Shown here piece after piece: positions 18,001-26,464 of a DNA stretch of 64,000 bases. Source of the DNA: JARYLZ01 sp964388275 (GTDB lineage Bacteria; Bacteroidota; Ignavibacteria; SZUA-365); assembly GCA_964388275.1 (NCBI GenBank), contig CAYLZD010000002.1:1-64000 (forward strand), read 5' to 3'. The position numbers were made by a program, and so were the translations under genes. Each line of letters opens with the position of its first letter. Position 1 is the first letter of the stretch. The notes under the pieces are model-generated. The model was not told where the DNA came from. It did not search any database and worked only from the letters and a program-made list of their open reading frames with translations.

Positions 18001-18069
18001 GGCTTATACAACGTTCGCCTCGCGACCGGCGCTACGATCAGCAGCCGGCAGGTTCTCCTGCTCAGATAG
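15067..18069 (+). CDS. Secreted subtilisin-like (S8) peptidase with beta-propeller repeats and T9SS sorting domain
   Basis: 1000 residues from the ATG at 15067, which has GCGGAG upstream and gives a signal peptide (MRVVTVPFIILAIMLASRPG). An upstream GTG in the same frame is unlikely. A propeptide-like region covers about 30-150. The S8 catalytic triad is visible: Asp176 in GDVDSGVDW, His246 in IGHGTNTSG and Ser403 in PTGTSFSSPLTAGVAAL, with the oxyanion Asn in GSSGNN. Residues about 460-600 look like a beta-sandwich. From about 610 to 880 there are BNR/YCF48-like propeller repeats with KTxDGGxTW motifs. The C-terminal sorting domain begins at about residue 915 (LYPNPAHSGVTYADF). It is likely an exported endopeptidase held at the cell surface. 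Confidence 0.93.
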   Translation: MRVVTVPFIILAIMLASRPGTFAKEKERPSSKAAGTAQTVPGVVIIKFRAWAPVSFTTGATGVNAVDAILHRIGASEISAFHTPPPMMKGAMNEWEAALARMVKVRYKSPDDPQMIARELSAQPLVEYSEPYYIFPLNHTPNDPMLSQQAAVALMKMQEAWDVTTGDTTVVIGDVDSGVDWTHTDLAASIFINKGEWGASGELSNNGIDDDGNGKKDDWHGWDFIGNGTAQSPQPDNNPMDGAIGHGTNTSGCAAATANNGIGIAGTGYRVKILPVKAAGETTSGISAGYEGIIYSADMGCKVINCSWGGTGSYSQALQDVINYANGKGALIVGSSGNNPLDNDRVPHWPSSYYHVLNVGSIESSGAVSSWCTYGASVHVYAPGSSVLTTRKGGGYTSPTGTSFSSPLTAGVAALVFSVNPTWTPDQVAKQIRVTADPFSNPPQAKRFGRVNAFKAVSSNRTLSDIPGVQLRNFIVTTPSGSMLTQAGQTARVEFILENVLAPTSAAAVATLELEDTTLAATGATFPLGEMPTFGTKSIVMDLKLSDNPLISEGYLPVRLRIEDGEYVDYVVGRVGVYLQNGWHTSLSISIPTFYSLDVLNPTSVWGTVIVMQNQAPTQEYCFRYDGGGWNLAHGQGYPAKQGAFCITAVDGNTALVGTGPSTGAAAVCKTVNGGQTWTSSSVSSITGFVNAIHMFNANEGLFFGDPKNNIWGIGKTTDGGATWSALATPVTAAAGEAGWNNSCQFIGNTGWFGSNNGKIYKTTDKGGTWTAYTTPSRHSVDIAFRDQNTGAIRFSTQNNTGSNAIGVTSDGGETWTLLTTIQMTQFGSIVMEPNGKRLWLLRDGNSYVSTNLGQTWQVEPRPSGFDPISVADAYSNGTDTYVYAAGFDVFRFISPFQSFVSSAERTGEPSSTDFSLSPLYPNPAHSGVTYADFRLTKTGTAELSVIDNAGRTVRTVFSAALEAGRHSARVDLTGLPAGLYNVRLATGATISSRQVLLLR

Positions 18070-18108
18070 AACCGCGGCTGCGTTCAGGCGGGCGGCTCTC
18101 CGAACTCA

Positions 18109-18140
18109 GCGGCCTTGTGTTTCAAGGCCGCATTCATTTA
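18109..18140. terminator. Bidirectional hairpin between convergent genes
   Basis: GCGGCCTTG (18109-18117), loop TGTTT, CAAGGCCGC (18123-18131), followed by ATTCATTT. A 9-bp perfect stem lies just after the subtilisin stop and at the end of the convergent small membrane protein gene. Confidence 0.7.
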
Positions 18141-18434
18141 CACCGACCGCTTCTCCTCGGCCCTGATTTCGGACTGGCGGCGGTTGAAATACCTGATGCC
18201 CAGCGGCAGGAAAACCGCGTAGGGAATCCACATCAGCCAGCGGTACGGCTCGGGCAGAAGCAGAATTCCGGCCAGAAACACCAGTAGAAGCAGCCATGTC
18301 AACACCGACATGCGCACCGCGAAAGCCCGTTCCTTCGGGCCGTCGGTATTATGTATAGCGAAGTACGTTCCGACAGCGCCCCCGAGAAGGCCGATGACGC
18401 CTCCGATTATGCCTCCGATGACACCCGCGTCCAT
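18138..18434 (-). CDS. Small membrane protein, glycine-zipper N-terminus
   Basis: 98 residues, ATG preceded by GAGGAGGAAAAA. Three membrane segments are likely: a glycine-rich one (GVIGGIIGGVIGLLGGAVGTYFAI), then VLTWLLLLVFLAGILLL and WLMWIPYAVFLPLGI. The charged tail (NRRQSEIRAEEKRSV) is probably cytoplasmic. I do not recognise a named family. It starts 11 bases after the end of the SIMPL-domain gene, so the two probably share a transcript. Confidence 0.75.
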   Translation of the reverse strand: MDAGVIGGIIGGVIGLLGGAVGTYFAIHNTDGPKERAFAVRMSVLTWLLLLVFLAGILLLPEPYRWLMWIPYAVFLPLGIRYFNRRQSEIRAEEKRSV

Positions 18435-18445
18435 TTTTTCCTCCT

Positions 18446-19192
18446 CTACCGCGTGCGAAGCTCAAAAGTCACCGAGACGGTCGCCCTGATGCCGATTTTG
18501 CCGAGGGCTATCGAATCCCCGCCGGAAGAGTATGCGCTCCCGCCCATGTCCTGCACGACGTTTTGAGTCATGCCCCCTCCGCGGCGTCCATAACCCCATC
18601 CTGACGAATATCCCCACGGCGAGCCGCCTTCGTTGATGAGCAGGGGTTCGCCGATGGACGCACCCAAGGCCGAGGCCATTTTTTCGGCCTTTTCACGCGC
18701 GGCTTTCAATGCAAGTTCCCTGGCCCGCTCCCGGTGTTTTTTAAATTCCGTGTTCTGAAATTCCATCCCATGGACGTAGTTGACGCCAGCGTCGAGTGCG
18801 GCGGGTATCAGTTCCTCGGCCTGCGGCGGCGTGGCGGCGGTGACTTCGAGGGTGGTCCGCACGAAATAGCCTATGAATTCCCGTCGAGGATTGTCGTCCC
18901 ATCTCGGTTCAATCGTCAATTGATCAGTCTGAATGTCCTTCTCCCTTATGCCGATTTTCCCGAACGCGGCTCTTGCCCTCTTCTGTATATCCGTGTTCAT
19001 GCGTTTCGCCTGTTCGATGTCCTTGTCCCAGGTTTCGACGCCGAAGGTCAGGAGCACTTTGTCCGGCACCACGTTCACCACGGCTTCGCCGGTGACCGAT
19101 ATTCTGGGGCGGTCGAAGTTTTCCTGCGCCCGCGCCGCGACGGCGAAGGCGATCAGCAACAACAGGGAACAGCCCGTAGCAAGACGATTCAT
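18446..19192 (-). CDS. SIMPL (DUF541) domain periplasmic protein, YggE-like
   Basis: 248 residues from the ATG at 19192, which begins a signal peptide (MNRLATGCSLLLLIAFAVAARA-Q); the frame extends further upstream without one. The body starts with RPRISVTGEAVVNVVPDKVLLTFGVETWDKD, the typical SIMPL opening. It continues with YFVRTTLEVT, FQNTEFKKHRERARELALKAAREKAEKMASALGASIGEP and closes with VSVTFELR. Family members form periplasmic oligomers and have been linked to oxidative stress protection (YggE); the activity is unknown. The stretch of glycine, serine and tyrosine near residues 190-230 is also common in this family. Confidence 0.9.
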   Translation of the reverse strand: MNRLATGCSLLLLIAFAVAARAQENFDRPRISVTGEAVVNVVPDKVLLTFGVETWDKDIEQAKRMNTDIQKRARAAFGKIGIREKDIQTDQLTIEPRWDDNPRREFIGYFVRTTLEVTAATPPQAEELIPAALDAGVNYVHGMEFQNTEFKKHRERARELALKAAREKAEKMASALGASIGEPLLINEGGSPWGYSSGWGYGRRGGGMTQNVVQDMGGSAYSSGGDSIALGKIGIRATVSVTFELRTR

Positions 19193-19324
19193 GGTATTCT
19201 CATCCTTGTTTTGGATATGGACTTCCGGCCGCTTGTCCTTTGCCGGCATTTGTGACGACGGCGCAAAGTATAAACTGTTCCCTTGCGGCGCAAAGACCGC
19301 CGGCGCCGTCAAGGGTTGCGCGCT

Positions 19325-20425
19325 TCACGTGAACGCGCTGTCGCCGTCGCCGTCCTGCAGAACGGGTTCTTCCGCGAGCGGTATGCTTTTCGGCAGCATC
19401 CACGGGCGCGAAGTCTTTCTGAGATGGATGAACGGCGCCCGCAGCGCCGTTATCGCGGCAGCGAGGGAGGAATCGAAGGTCGTGACGCTGTCCAATCGCA
19501 GCTTCATCATGATGCTGAACAGCGACTGCGCCATGAAAGGGCGGCTTCCGGCTTCGCAATACAGGTACGGCACGGCAAGCGCGGAGTCGCGCGCCTGTAT
19601 CACCGCGAACGCGGTCTGCGAACCGCTTTCATCTCTTATCGACAGTCCTCGCATGAGGAAACGCTTCCGCCGCGAAGTGAAGTAGTATCGGGAACTTTCC
19701 TCGTCGCGAGGATCGCCCTCCAGTATCCACGGATTGCCGAGTATCCATCGCAGTTCCTCCGGTCCTCGCCTCGTCAATTCCGCGTTGTTGTGCTTCAAGA
19801 TGAGCCGCTCGGTTTCGGCGTCGATGACGTCGGTGAAATTCCATGTAACGCGGGAATCGTCGTTGCGGCCGCGCAGCTTCAGCTTTACCCAGGCATCGTG
19901 AAGGAGATTGGCGGCGGAGTCCGTTGCGCGCAGCAGCGGGCGGATGGACTTGAACACGGGGCGTCTGGGCGGAAGTATGTCCGCAAGCGGAAAGCGCAGA
20001 TAGGCGCGGAGGCCCGCCTTGCGCACGGTCGGATGAAAAATCCCCATGCGCTGATAAACGGGTTCGAGCCACGGCACCATCCGGGTCGCGCAGAGGCGCT
20101 CGCCCCAGGCCTCGCGCGCGATTCCGAGCAACGTGCCCGCGATCCTTTTGCCCTGATGTTCCCCGGCCACCCACAGGCAGCTCATCCAGCCGATATGAAA
20201 ACACGTCTCCCCGCTATATGCGTCATCGGGCAGCACGCCGAGATACCCCGCCGGCTCTCCGTTTTCGAAGGCGACAATCAGCATCGCATCCTCGTCCCGG
20301 GCGCGCGGGTTGCGAAGCTGCGACTCCGCCCTGTGCCGGCTTATCGGCGCCGCGCGGAAGCGGGAAAAGCGTTCCGACCGGATTAGTTCGGATAGGGTGG
20401 ACCGATTATAGGCGACGTACTCCAA
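19325..20425 (-). CDS. GNAT-family N-acetyltransferase-like protein
   Basis: 366 residues. It starts at a TTG one base after the deacetylase stop. The N-terminal 130 residues carry a GNAT fold: MLIVAFENGEPAGYLGVLP, then IGWMSCLWVAGEHQGKRIAGTLLGIA, where EHQGKRIAG is the acetyl-CoA loop. The rest resembles a second acyltransferase-like half (SRYYFTSRRKRFLMRG, FAVIQARDSALAVPYLYCE). It is the last gene of the lepA-lepB-lepB-hemW-deacetylase run, with tight spacing throughout. Its pairing with a polysaccharide deacetylase suggests modification of a cell-surface glycan, but the acceptor is unknown. Confidence 0.75.
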   Translation of the reverse strand: MEYVAYNRSTLSELIRSERFSRFRAAPISRHRAESQLRNPRARDEDAMLIVAFENGEPAGYLGVLPDDAYSGETCFHIGWMSCLWVAGEHQGKRIAGTLLGIAREAWGERLCATRMVPWLEPVYQRMGIFHPTVRKAGLRAYLRFPLADILPPRRPVFKSIRPLLRATDSAANLLHDAWVKLKLRGRNDDSRVTWNFTDVIDAETERLILKHNNAELTRRGPEELRWILGNPWILEGDPRDEESSRYYFTSRRKRFLMRGLSIRDESGSQTAFAVIQARDSALAVPYLYCEAGSRPFMAQSLFSIMMKLRLDSVTTFDSSLAAAITALRAPFIHLRKTSRPWMLPKSIPLAEEPVLQDGDGDSAFT

Positions 20426-20426
20426 T

Positions 20427-21455
20427 TTATCTCCGCACCGTGTTCCGTTTCAGGGGGGCTTTCAGCATGTACGCGGTGTATTCGGCGGAGAGTATGCCGC
20501 GCGCGGTCGCGGCGCCGTGTTCCATCGGAATGCGGTGAATATGCCGCGGCGTGACGTCTCGCTTGATGCCCGCGCAGCCGAAAGTCAGATCTGCCGACGG
20601 CGCGGCCGGATCGAATATGGTGTCGAAGAAGCGGCGCGGAACGCCGTGATCCGTGAACGGAAAGGAGAACAGCTTCAACGGCGGCGCGAAAAGCCGCTCG
20701 ATCTCGCCGATGCTTTCCAGCGTCTGTCTCAGCCGTTCCGGCTCTTCCAGCGCGGCGTATCCGGGATGATCGACGGAGTGCGCGCCGAGAGCAAAACCCT
20801 GTCTTTGCAGCGCGGCGGCTTCATCCGTTCCGATATACGGACGCCGGTCCCTGAGAAAGGCGGCGAAATCCACATCCAGCAGATGAGCGAGCTCGTCGAG
20901 CAGCGGCGAATCGGGATATTCCATGGACAGCCGCAGGACGCTTCCGGTCCCGCCTGCTCCTGCGCCCGCCTGCTCGAAACGCAGTGAGATCTCTTCGCGT
21001 AGCGAGGCCGTGATGTCCCGTTCAGCGAGAGCCGTCGCCAGCAGGCTCGCCTTGTGACGCCGGAAAAGCGTACGGTTCCCCAGGAGGGAAGTGGTGATGA
21101 AGAGGGCGGCCGGGACGCCTTTGCGGAGAAGTATCGGAGCGGCGATGTCGTGGAATTCCCTGAAGCCGTCGTCGAATGAAAGGAAGAAAGCATTCCTTTT
21201 CGGGCGATCGAGTCCGGTCGCGATGCGCAACAGCGCCGCGGCGTCGATCGGAACGTGTGTCGCGAGCAGATAATCGAGATCGGCCTCGAACTGTTTCACG
21301 CCGCGCGCCTCGAAGAGATGGCGTATATGCGGTAGCGGCTCATCCGAAACGGCGTGATAATAAGGACACAGCACTCTTATGCCGGTCAGGCGGCCGAACC
21401 CCTTCAATGACAGCGGAGGCAGCAGGCGGGGATGTTCACGCAGGAATCGCTTCAT
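20427..21455 (-). CDS. Polysaccharide deacetylase (NodB/CE4 family)
   Basis: 342 residues. The NodB domain has its metal and catalytic motifs: SFDDGF (Asp95, Asp96) and GAHSVDHPG (His226, His230, the HxxxH pair). CE4 enzymes remove acetyl groups from N-acetylated or O-acetylated sugars in envelope polymers. The insertion between the two motifs (about residues 128-215) is longer than in minimal CE4 enzymes. No signal peptide is evident, so it may act on the inner face or on lipid-linked sugars. The start overlaps the hemW stop in an ATGA, and the next gene begins one base after its stop, so all three are co-translated. Confidence 0.88.
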   Translation of the reverse strand: MKRFLREHPRLLPPLSLKGFGRLTGIRVLCPYYHAVSDEPLPHIRHLFEARGVKQFEADLDYLLATHVPIDAAALLRIATGLDRPKRNAFFLSFDDGFREFHDIAAPILLRKGVPAALFITTSLLGNRTLFRRHKASLLATALAERDITASLREEISLRFEQAGAGAGGTGSVLRLSMEYPDSPLLDELAHLLDVDFAAFLRDRRPYIGTDEAAALQRQGFALGAHSVDHPGYAALEEPERLRQTLESIGEIERLFAPPLKLFSFPFTDHGVPRRFFDTIFDPAAPSADLTFGCAGIKRDVTPRHIHRIPMEHGAATARGILSAEYTAYMLKAPLKRNTVRR

Positions 21456-22561
21456 TCGAGGATGGCGCAGATTTCGTCACAGAGCAGCATACCGCGTCGG
21501 GTCAGCCGCAGCAGACCCTGCGAAACCTCGAGCAGGCCATGGCTCCGGAGGCGGCGCAGAGCGTCCGCATTCGCGGATGCGAAGTCGTCGTCGAACGAAT
21601 TCAAATCCAGGCCGCCGCATCGGAGCGACAGGAATATCCTTTCAGCCCGCAGAATTTCCGGCGTGAGTCTTTCCCCGCCGGCGGCCGGCGTTTCTCCGGC
21701 TTTCAGTCTTTCGATGTATGCGCCGATGTCCGCGTGGTTCCAACTGCGCGCTCCGCTCCAGGTGCTGTGCGCCGAGGGACCAAGACCGATATAGTCTTCC
21801 TGCCGCCAGTACGCGGTATTGTGCCTGCATTCACGGCCGGGCAGGGCGTAATTGGACACCTCGTAATGCCGGTATCCCCGCTCCTCGAGCGCATCCATCG
21901 CAAGTTCGAACAGCGCTGCCTCGCTCTCTTCATCCGGACGCCGGATCATTCCGTCCCGGACCACCGCTGCCAAAGGCGTGCCGTCCTCGACGGTGAGCGA
22001 GTAGCAGGAAATGTGCTCCACGTCCAGTTTCAGCGTCTGCTCGATGCTGAATCTCCACTTCTCCGGCGTCTGCGCCGGCAGGGCGAACATGAGATCGATG
22101 CCGACGTTTTCAAATCCCGCCTGCCGTGCCGCGTGGACCGCCGCAACGCCGTCCTCGGCGTCATGTATCCGCGTGAGAAAGCGAAGCTCGTCGTCATGGA
22201 AGGACTGGACGCCGATGCTGAGCCGGTTGACGCCTGCATCGCGGAACGCGGCCAGGGCCGGGCGGTCGACAGTGCCGGGATTGCATTCCATCGTGAATTC
22301 CGCGCCGCCCGCGATCGTGAATTCCCGCTTCAACGCGTCGGTCAACCGCGCGAGCTCGCCGGGCGAAAGAAGGGAAGGCGTGCCGCCGCCGAGGAATACT
22401 GTGTGGAATTCCGTGTCGCGCGCGCAGGGAGCGCGCAACTCGATTTCGCGGATCAGAGCGTCGACGTAGACCGCGCGGAATTCGGTCGAGACCGTCGAAT
22501 AGAAGTCGCAGTAAACGCACTTCCGCTCGCAGAAGGGGACGTGTATGTACAAACCCGGCAT
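21452..22561 (-). CDS. hemW: HemW-like radical SAM protein (haem chaperone family)
   Basis: 369 residues. The radical SAM cluster motif FCERKCVYCDF (Cys11, Cys15, Cys18) and GGGTPSLL are at the N-terminus. HNTAYWRQEDYIGLGPSAHS matches the HNxxYW signature of HemW, which separates it from true HemN coproporphyrinogen dehydrogenase (CxxxCxxC with an extra residue and a longer N-terminus). HemW binds haem and is thought to deliver it to membrane proteins. The gene lies 4 bases after lepB and overlaps the deacetylase gene by 4. Confidence 0.93.
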   Translation of the reverse strand: MPGLYIHVPFCERKCVYCDFYSTVSTEFRAVYVDALIREIELRAPCARDTEFHTVFLGGGTPSLLSPGELARLTDALKREFTIAGGAEFTMECNPGTVDRPALAAFRDAGVNRLSIGVQSFHDDELRFLTRIHDAEDGVAAVHAARQAGFENVGIDLMFALPAQTPEKWRFSIEQTLKLDVEHISCYSLTVEDGTPLAAVVRDGMIRRPDEESEAALFELAMDALEERGYRHYEVSNYALPGRECRHNTAYWRQEDYIGLGPSAHSTWSGARSWNHADIGAYIERLKAGETPAAGGERLTPEILRAERIFLSLRCGGLDLNSFDDDFASANADALRRLRSHGLLEVSQGLLRLTRRGMLLCDEICAILE

Positions 22562-22565
22562 GAGC

Positions 22566-23648
22566 TCAACGGACCGGCGAGAAAATCCGCTTCCAGCGGA
22601 TTGAGGCTATGAGATCGAACGGCCGTGAAAAAGGAATATTCGGATCCCACGACCAGTAAAGGAACATCGCTTTCCCGATAATGCGCTCTCTCGGCACGTA
22701 GCCCCAGAATCGGCTGTCCTGGCTGTTGTCGCGGCTGTCCCCGAGAACGAAATAGTAATCCTTTTCAACCGTGTACATCGCGTCGGCCACGCCGTCCGAT
22801 TCTATCCTGCCGTCGGTCGTGAAACGAACCGTATGCCCCTCGCGCTCGATGAATAGGCGCCATTGGTCTATGTTCGCCAGGGTCAGCTCGACTTTCATGC
22901 CACGGTAAGGCACGATGCGTGGGCCCCACCAGTCCCTGTTGTACGGCATCCCGCGCGGGAATACGCCTTCGTCGGCCTGCCCCTGCGTGAGCGTGTACGG
23001 CGCCAGGATGGCCGTCTCCGGAACGTTTTGTTTTATACCGTTGACGAGCACGCGCTTGCCCGCGATTTCCACCGTGTCGCCGGGCAGCGCAATGCATCGC
23101 TTCACGTAATGAACCACACTCGGCTCCTCGATCGCGGACACGCCGCCGTTCGACTCGAATACGATGACGTCGCCCCGCCCCGGTCTCGCGTAACCCGGGT
23201 AGACGGTAGTCCAGGGAACGCGGATTCCGGTGAGCGGAATCGTGCGAGGCGTGGAGATTCCGTATATCACCTTGTTAACGAAAAGATAATCCCCGACGAG
23301 CAGGGTGTTTTCCATCGATGCCGTCGGAATACCGAAAGCCTCCACGAAGAAAGTCTTCAACAGAATCGCCACGAGAACGGCGCCGATCAGAACCCGGATG
23401 TGTTCTCGCAACCGGAAGCGGGATCTTGCAGGCCCTCCGGCTCCCTCCGTTACGGAAGCCGCCGCGCCGACAGGCTCCTTTTCAGTCCCGCCGGGACTCG
23501 GATTTTCGGAGAATGCCGTCGCTCGATCGGAACCCGCGGACCCGAAAGACCCGTTCACGGTCTGTGGTTGCGGCGTCTCGCCGGCGGGATCATCTGCGGC
23601 GCCGGGGCGCTCGTCATCCGGAAGAATACGTTCGCCGCCGCCGTTCAT
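22566..23648 (-). CDS. lepB: Signal peptidase I, with long N-terminal extension
   Basis: 360 residues, longer than the usual 200-320 because residues 1-80 are a low-complexity, Gly/Pro/Glu-rich cytoplasmic tail. One membrane segment follows (VLIGAVLVAILLKTFFVEAF). The catalytic Ser111 lies in IPTASMENTL and the general base Lys183 in VVHYVKRCIALPGD. Box E is GDSRDNSQDSRFWG. It removes signal peptides from exported preproteins. It starts 3 bases after the stop of a second signal peptidase gene, so the cell has two tandem copies. Both keep catalytic residues. Confidence 0.95.
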   Translation of the reverse strand: MNGGGERILPDDERPGAADDPAGETPQPQTVNGSFGSAGSDRATAFSENPSPGGTEKEPVGAAASVTEGAGGPARSRFRLREHIRVLIGAVLVAILLKTFFVEAFGIPTASMENTLLVGDYLFVNKVIYGISTPRTIPLTGIRVPWTTVYPGYARPGRGDVIVFESNGGVSAIEEPSVVHYVKRCIALPGDTVEIAGKRVLVNGIKQNVPETAILAPYTLTQGQADEGVFPRGMPYNRDWWGPRIVPYRGMKVELTLANIDQWRLFIEREGHTVRFTTDGRIESDGVADAMYTVEKDYYFVLGDSRDNSQDSRFWGYVPRERIIGKAMFLYWSWDPNIPFSRPFDLIASIRWKRIFSPVR

Positions 23649-23651
23649 GCC

Positions 23652-24584
23652 TCAACTGATGACCGAGAACAGGCGCTCGAAGCGGATGGAGCCGATTTTC
23701 TTTATCAGATTCCAGATAGGAGTCGCCGGATCCCAGGACATGTAGACTATCAAGGGAGTGCCTATCACGTTTTCAGTCGGAATGAAGCCCCAGAAGCGGC
23801 TGTCGAGGGATACGTCGCGGTTGTCGCCCATCCCGAACACGTAATCGCGCTCGACCACGTATTCCGGCGCGGGCTTTCCGTCGATGAGTATGGCGTCGCC
23901 CTGCATGCCGACGGTGTGCCCTTCCCTCCGTATGAACATCTGCCACTCGTGAATGTTATCGGCGCTCAGGCGGAGGACGTCCCCCTTGCCGGGCACAACG
24001 AGCGGCCCGTAATTGTCGCGGTTCCACGGCTTGCCGGGAGGAAAGATGTCCCCTAACGTCTGCCCGGCCGGCTGCAGAATGTCGACATGCTGGACTCCCG
24101 AAGGATTGTCGAAAGGCCTGCCGTTTATGAACAGCACCTTGTTCTGTATAAGGATGGTGTCGTGCGACACTGCCACGCAGCGCTTGAGATAATACTGGAA
24201 GGCGGGGGATTTGACCTCGTCGCGCATTCCGGGGAAGACGAATACTATCACGTCCCCCCGCTCCGGATCCCGGAAGCCGGGCACGCGGAAATGCGGTATT
24301 TCGATTTCCTTCCCAGTCAGCAGGCCGATTATCGGAACCGTATGCGGCGATGAACCGCCGTAGATGAACTTGTTGACGAACAGGAGCTCGCCCGCCAGCA
24401 CTGTGGATTCCATGGAGCCGGTAGGGACCTGGAAAGACTGTATCAGGAAACTGTTGAGAATTATTACCGCTATCAGGGCCACGCCGATGCTCTTGAGGAA
24501 CTCGTATATGCGCTTCCCAAACGGAAGTTGCGGCGCCTGTTTCCGGGCTTTTAGGGTTTGCTGTTTCTGCTTGTTGGGCGGCAT
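23652..24584 (-). CDS. lepB: Signal peptidase I, second tandem copy
   Basis: 310 residues from the ATG at 24584 (MPPNKQKQQTLKARKQAP). The frame runs on to 25196, but that part overlaps lepA and has no homology signature. One membrane segment (SIGVALIAVIILNSFLIQSF), Ser57 in VPTGSMESTVL, Lys134 in YYLKRCVAVSHD and box E GDNRDVSLDSRFWG are intact. It diverges clearly from its neighbour in the region between boxes, so this is an old duplication, perhaps specialised by substrate or export route. It starts 80 bases after lepA. Confidence 0.95.
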   Translation of the reverse strand: MPPNKQKQQTLKARKQAPQLPFGKRIYEFLKSIGVALIAVIILNSFLIQSFQVPTGSMESTVLAGELLFVNKFIYGGSSPHTVPIIGLLTGKEIEIPHFRVPGFRDPERGDVIVFVFPGMRDEVKSPAFQYYLKRCVAVSHDTILIQNKVLFINGRPFDNPSGVQHVDILQPAGQTLGDIFPPGKPWNRDNYGPLVVPGKGDVLRLSADNIHEWQMFIRREGHTVGMQGDAILIDGKPAPEYVVERDYVFGMGDNRDVSLDSRFWGFIPTENVIGTPLIVYMSWDPATPIWNLIKKIGSIRFERLFSVIS

Positions 24585-24664
24585 ATGGCGCGTATCGGTC
24601 TTTGATGAGGAGGTGAATTTCTCTAACGGACGATAAAATGGGCGTATTGTTCCATGGGGACGGA

Positions 24665-26464
24665 TTACTGCTCCATCGAGAGCACTGCCAAGAAGGCCTC
24701 CTGCGGAATCTCGACGCTGCCGACCTGTTTCATGCGCCTCTTCCCTTCCTTCTGCTTCTCGAGCAACTTGCGCTTCCTCGTTATGTCGCCGCCGTAACAC
24801 TTGGCTGTCACGTTCTTGCGCAGTGGTTTCACGACGTCGCGCGCAATCACCTTGTTGCCGATGGCCGCCTGTATCACAACTTCGAACATCTGCCTCGGGA
24901 TGAGCTGCTTCAGTTTGGAACAAAGGCGGCGTCCCCAGTCGTATGCCTTGGACCTGTGCACTATGCTGGAGAGCGCGTCCACCGGCTCGCCGTTCAGAAG
25001 TATGTCGAGCTTGATGAGATCCGATTCCCGGTATTCCTTGAACTCGTAATCCAGCGAGGCGTAACCGCGGGAAACGGATTTCAGCTTGTCGTAGAAGTCG
25101 AAGATTATTTCGGACAGCGGGAGCTCGTAATGCACGTCGGCGCGGGTGGGATCGATGTACGTTGTGTTCAGATACACGCCGCGGCGGTCCATGCACAGTT
25201 TCATGATATTGCCCAGATATTCCGACGGCGTGATGATCTGGGCGGTGATGAAAGGCTCCTCGATGTGATCTATTTTGCCGGCGTCCGGAATGAGGGTGGG
25301 ATTGTCGATCACGACACGTTCAAGAGTGTCTCGCAGAACCACGACGTACTCGACGTTCGGTACGGTGTTGATAATGGTCTGCCCGAACTCCCTTTCCAGG
25401 CGCTCCTGCACGATTTCCATGTGCAGCAGCCCGAGGAAACCGCAGCGGAAGCCGAATCCGAGCGCCGCCGACGTCTCCGGCGCCCAGGAAATGGACGAGT
25501 CGTTGAGCCGGAGTTTCGCCAGCGCTTCCCGCAGTTCCTCGTACTGCTCGCTGACCGTGGGATACAGGCCGCTGAAGACCATCGGTTTCACAACCTTGTA
25601 ACCCGGAAGGGGTTGCCCGGCCGGCTTCGAGGCGTGCGTTATCGTGTCGCCCACGTTCGTGTCGCCCACATCCTTGACGCCGGCGATCAGATAGCCGACA
25701 TCGCCCGCGGTCAGCGCGCCGGTGCGCTTTTTCTTCATCAGCAGAACGCCGACCTCTTCCGCCTCGAATTCCTTGCCGTTGGCCATGAAACGGATTTTGT
25801 CGCCCTCTTTGAGCGTCCCCTGGACAACACGAAGATATACTATCGCGCCGCGGTACGAATCGAAGACCGAGTCGAAAATCAGCGCCTGCAGGAGCGCTTC
25901 ACCGTCCCCTGAAGGCGGCGGTACGCGCTCGACGACCGCGTTGAGAATTTCAGGCACGCCCACGCCCGACTTTGCGCTCGCGGGAATGATGTCGTTCTGG
26001 TCGCAGCCGAGCAGATCCACGATTCCCTGGCTCACAGTATCCACCATCGCGCTGGCCAGGTCCACCTTGTTGACGACCGGGATTATTTCGAGTCCGGCTT
26101 CGATCGCCAGATACAGGTTGCTTATGGTCTGTGCTTCCACGCCCTGAGTGGCGTCAACCACAAGTATTGCTCCTTCGCAGGCATGAAGGGAGCGTGATAC
26201 CTCATAGCTGAAGTCCACATGCCCGGGCGTGTCGATAAGGTTGAGCGTGTACTCCTGCCCGTCCGTGTGAGCATACTTCATTTGTATCGCATGAAGCTTT
26301 ATGGTGATTCCCCGCTCCTGCTCCAAATCCATGTCGTCGAGTACCTGATTGACGACGAGTTCCCTTTTCGTGATCGTTCCGGTGCTCTCCAACAGCCGGT
26401 CGGCCAGGGTGGATTTACCGTGGTCGATATGCGCTATGATGCAGAAATTGCGTACGTGTTTCAT
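24665..26464 (-). CDS. lepA: Elongation factor 4 (LepA), ribosomal back-translocase
   Basis: 599 residues from the ATG at 26464, the normal EF4 length (a longer frame to 26545 has no support). The GTPase starts MKHVRNFCIIAHIDHGKSTLADRLLE (G1). The switch region is DDMDLEQERGITIKL, G3 is DTPGHVD and G4 is NKVDLA. The C-terminal half has the EF4-specific domain (YGGDITRKRKLLEKQKEGKRRMK). It acts on stalled ribosomes. Joining lepA and lepB in one operon is common in bacteria. Confidence 0.98.
   Translation of the reverse strand: MKHVRNFCIIAHIDHGKSTLADRLLESTGTITKRELVVNQVLDDMDLEQERGITIKLHAIQMKYAHTDGQEYTLNLIDTPGHVDFSYEVSRSLHACEGAILVVDATQGVEAQTISNLYLAIEAGLEIIPVVNKVDLASAMVDTVSQGIVDLLGCDQNDIIPASAKSGVGVPEILNAVVERVPPPSGDGEALLQALIFDSVFDSYRGAIVYLRVVQGTLKEGDKIRFMANGKEFEAEEVGVLLMKKKRTGALTAGDVGYLIAGVKDVGDTNVGDTITHASKPAGQPLPGYKVVKPMVFSGLYPTVSEQYEELREALAKLRLNDSSISWAPETSAALGFGFRCGFLGLLHMEIVQERLEREFGQTIINTVPNVEYVVVLRDTLERVVIDNPTLIPDAGKIDHIEEPFITAQIITPSEYLGNIMKLCMDRRGVYLNTTYIDPTRADVHYELPLSEIIFDFYDKLKSVSRGYASLDYEFKEYRESDLIKLDILLNGEPVDALSSIVHRSKAYDWGRRLCSKLKQLIPRQMFEVVIQAAIGNKVIARDVVKPLRKNVTAKCYGGDITRKRKLLEKQKEGKRRMKQVGSVEIPQEAFLAVLSMEQ

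Noticed and set aside
22863..24056. 397-residue plus-strand frame
   Set aside because: Antisense shadow of the two signal peptidase genes.
24585..25196. Extended N-terminus of the second signal peptidase
   Set aside because: It overlaps lepA in another frame, is arginine-rich without homology, and the ATG at 24584 gives a normal protein.
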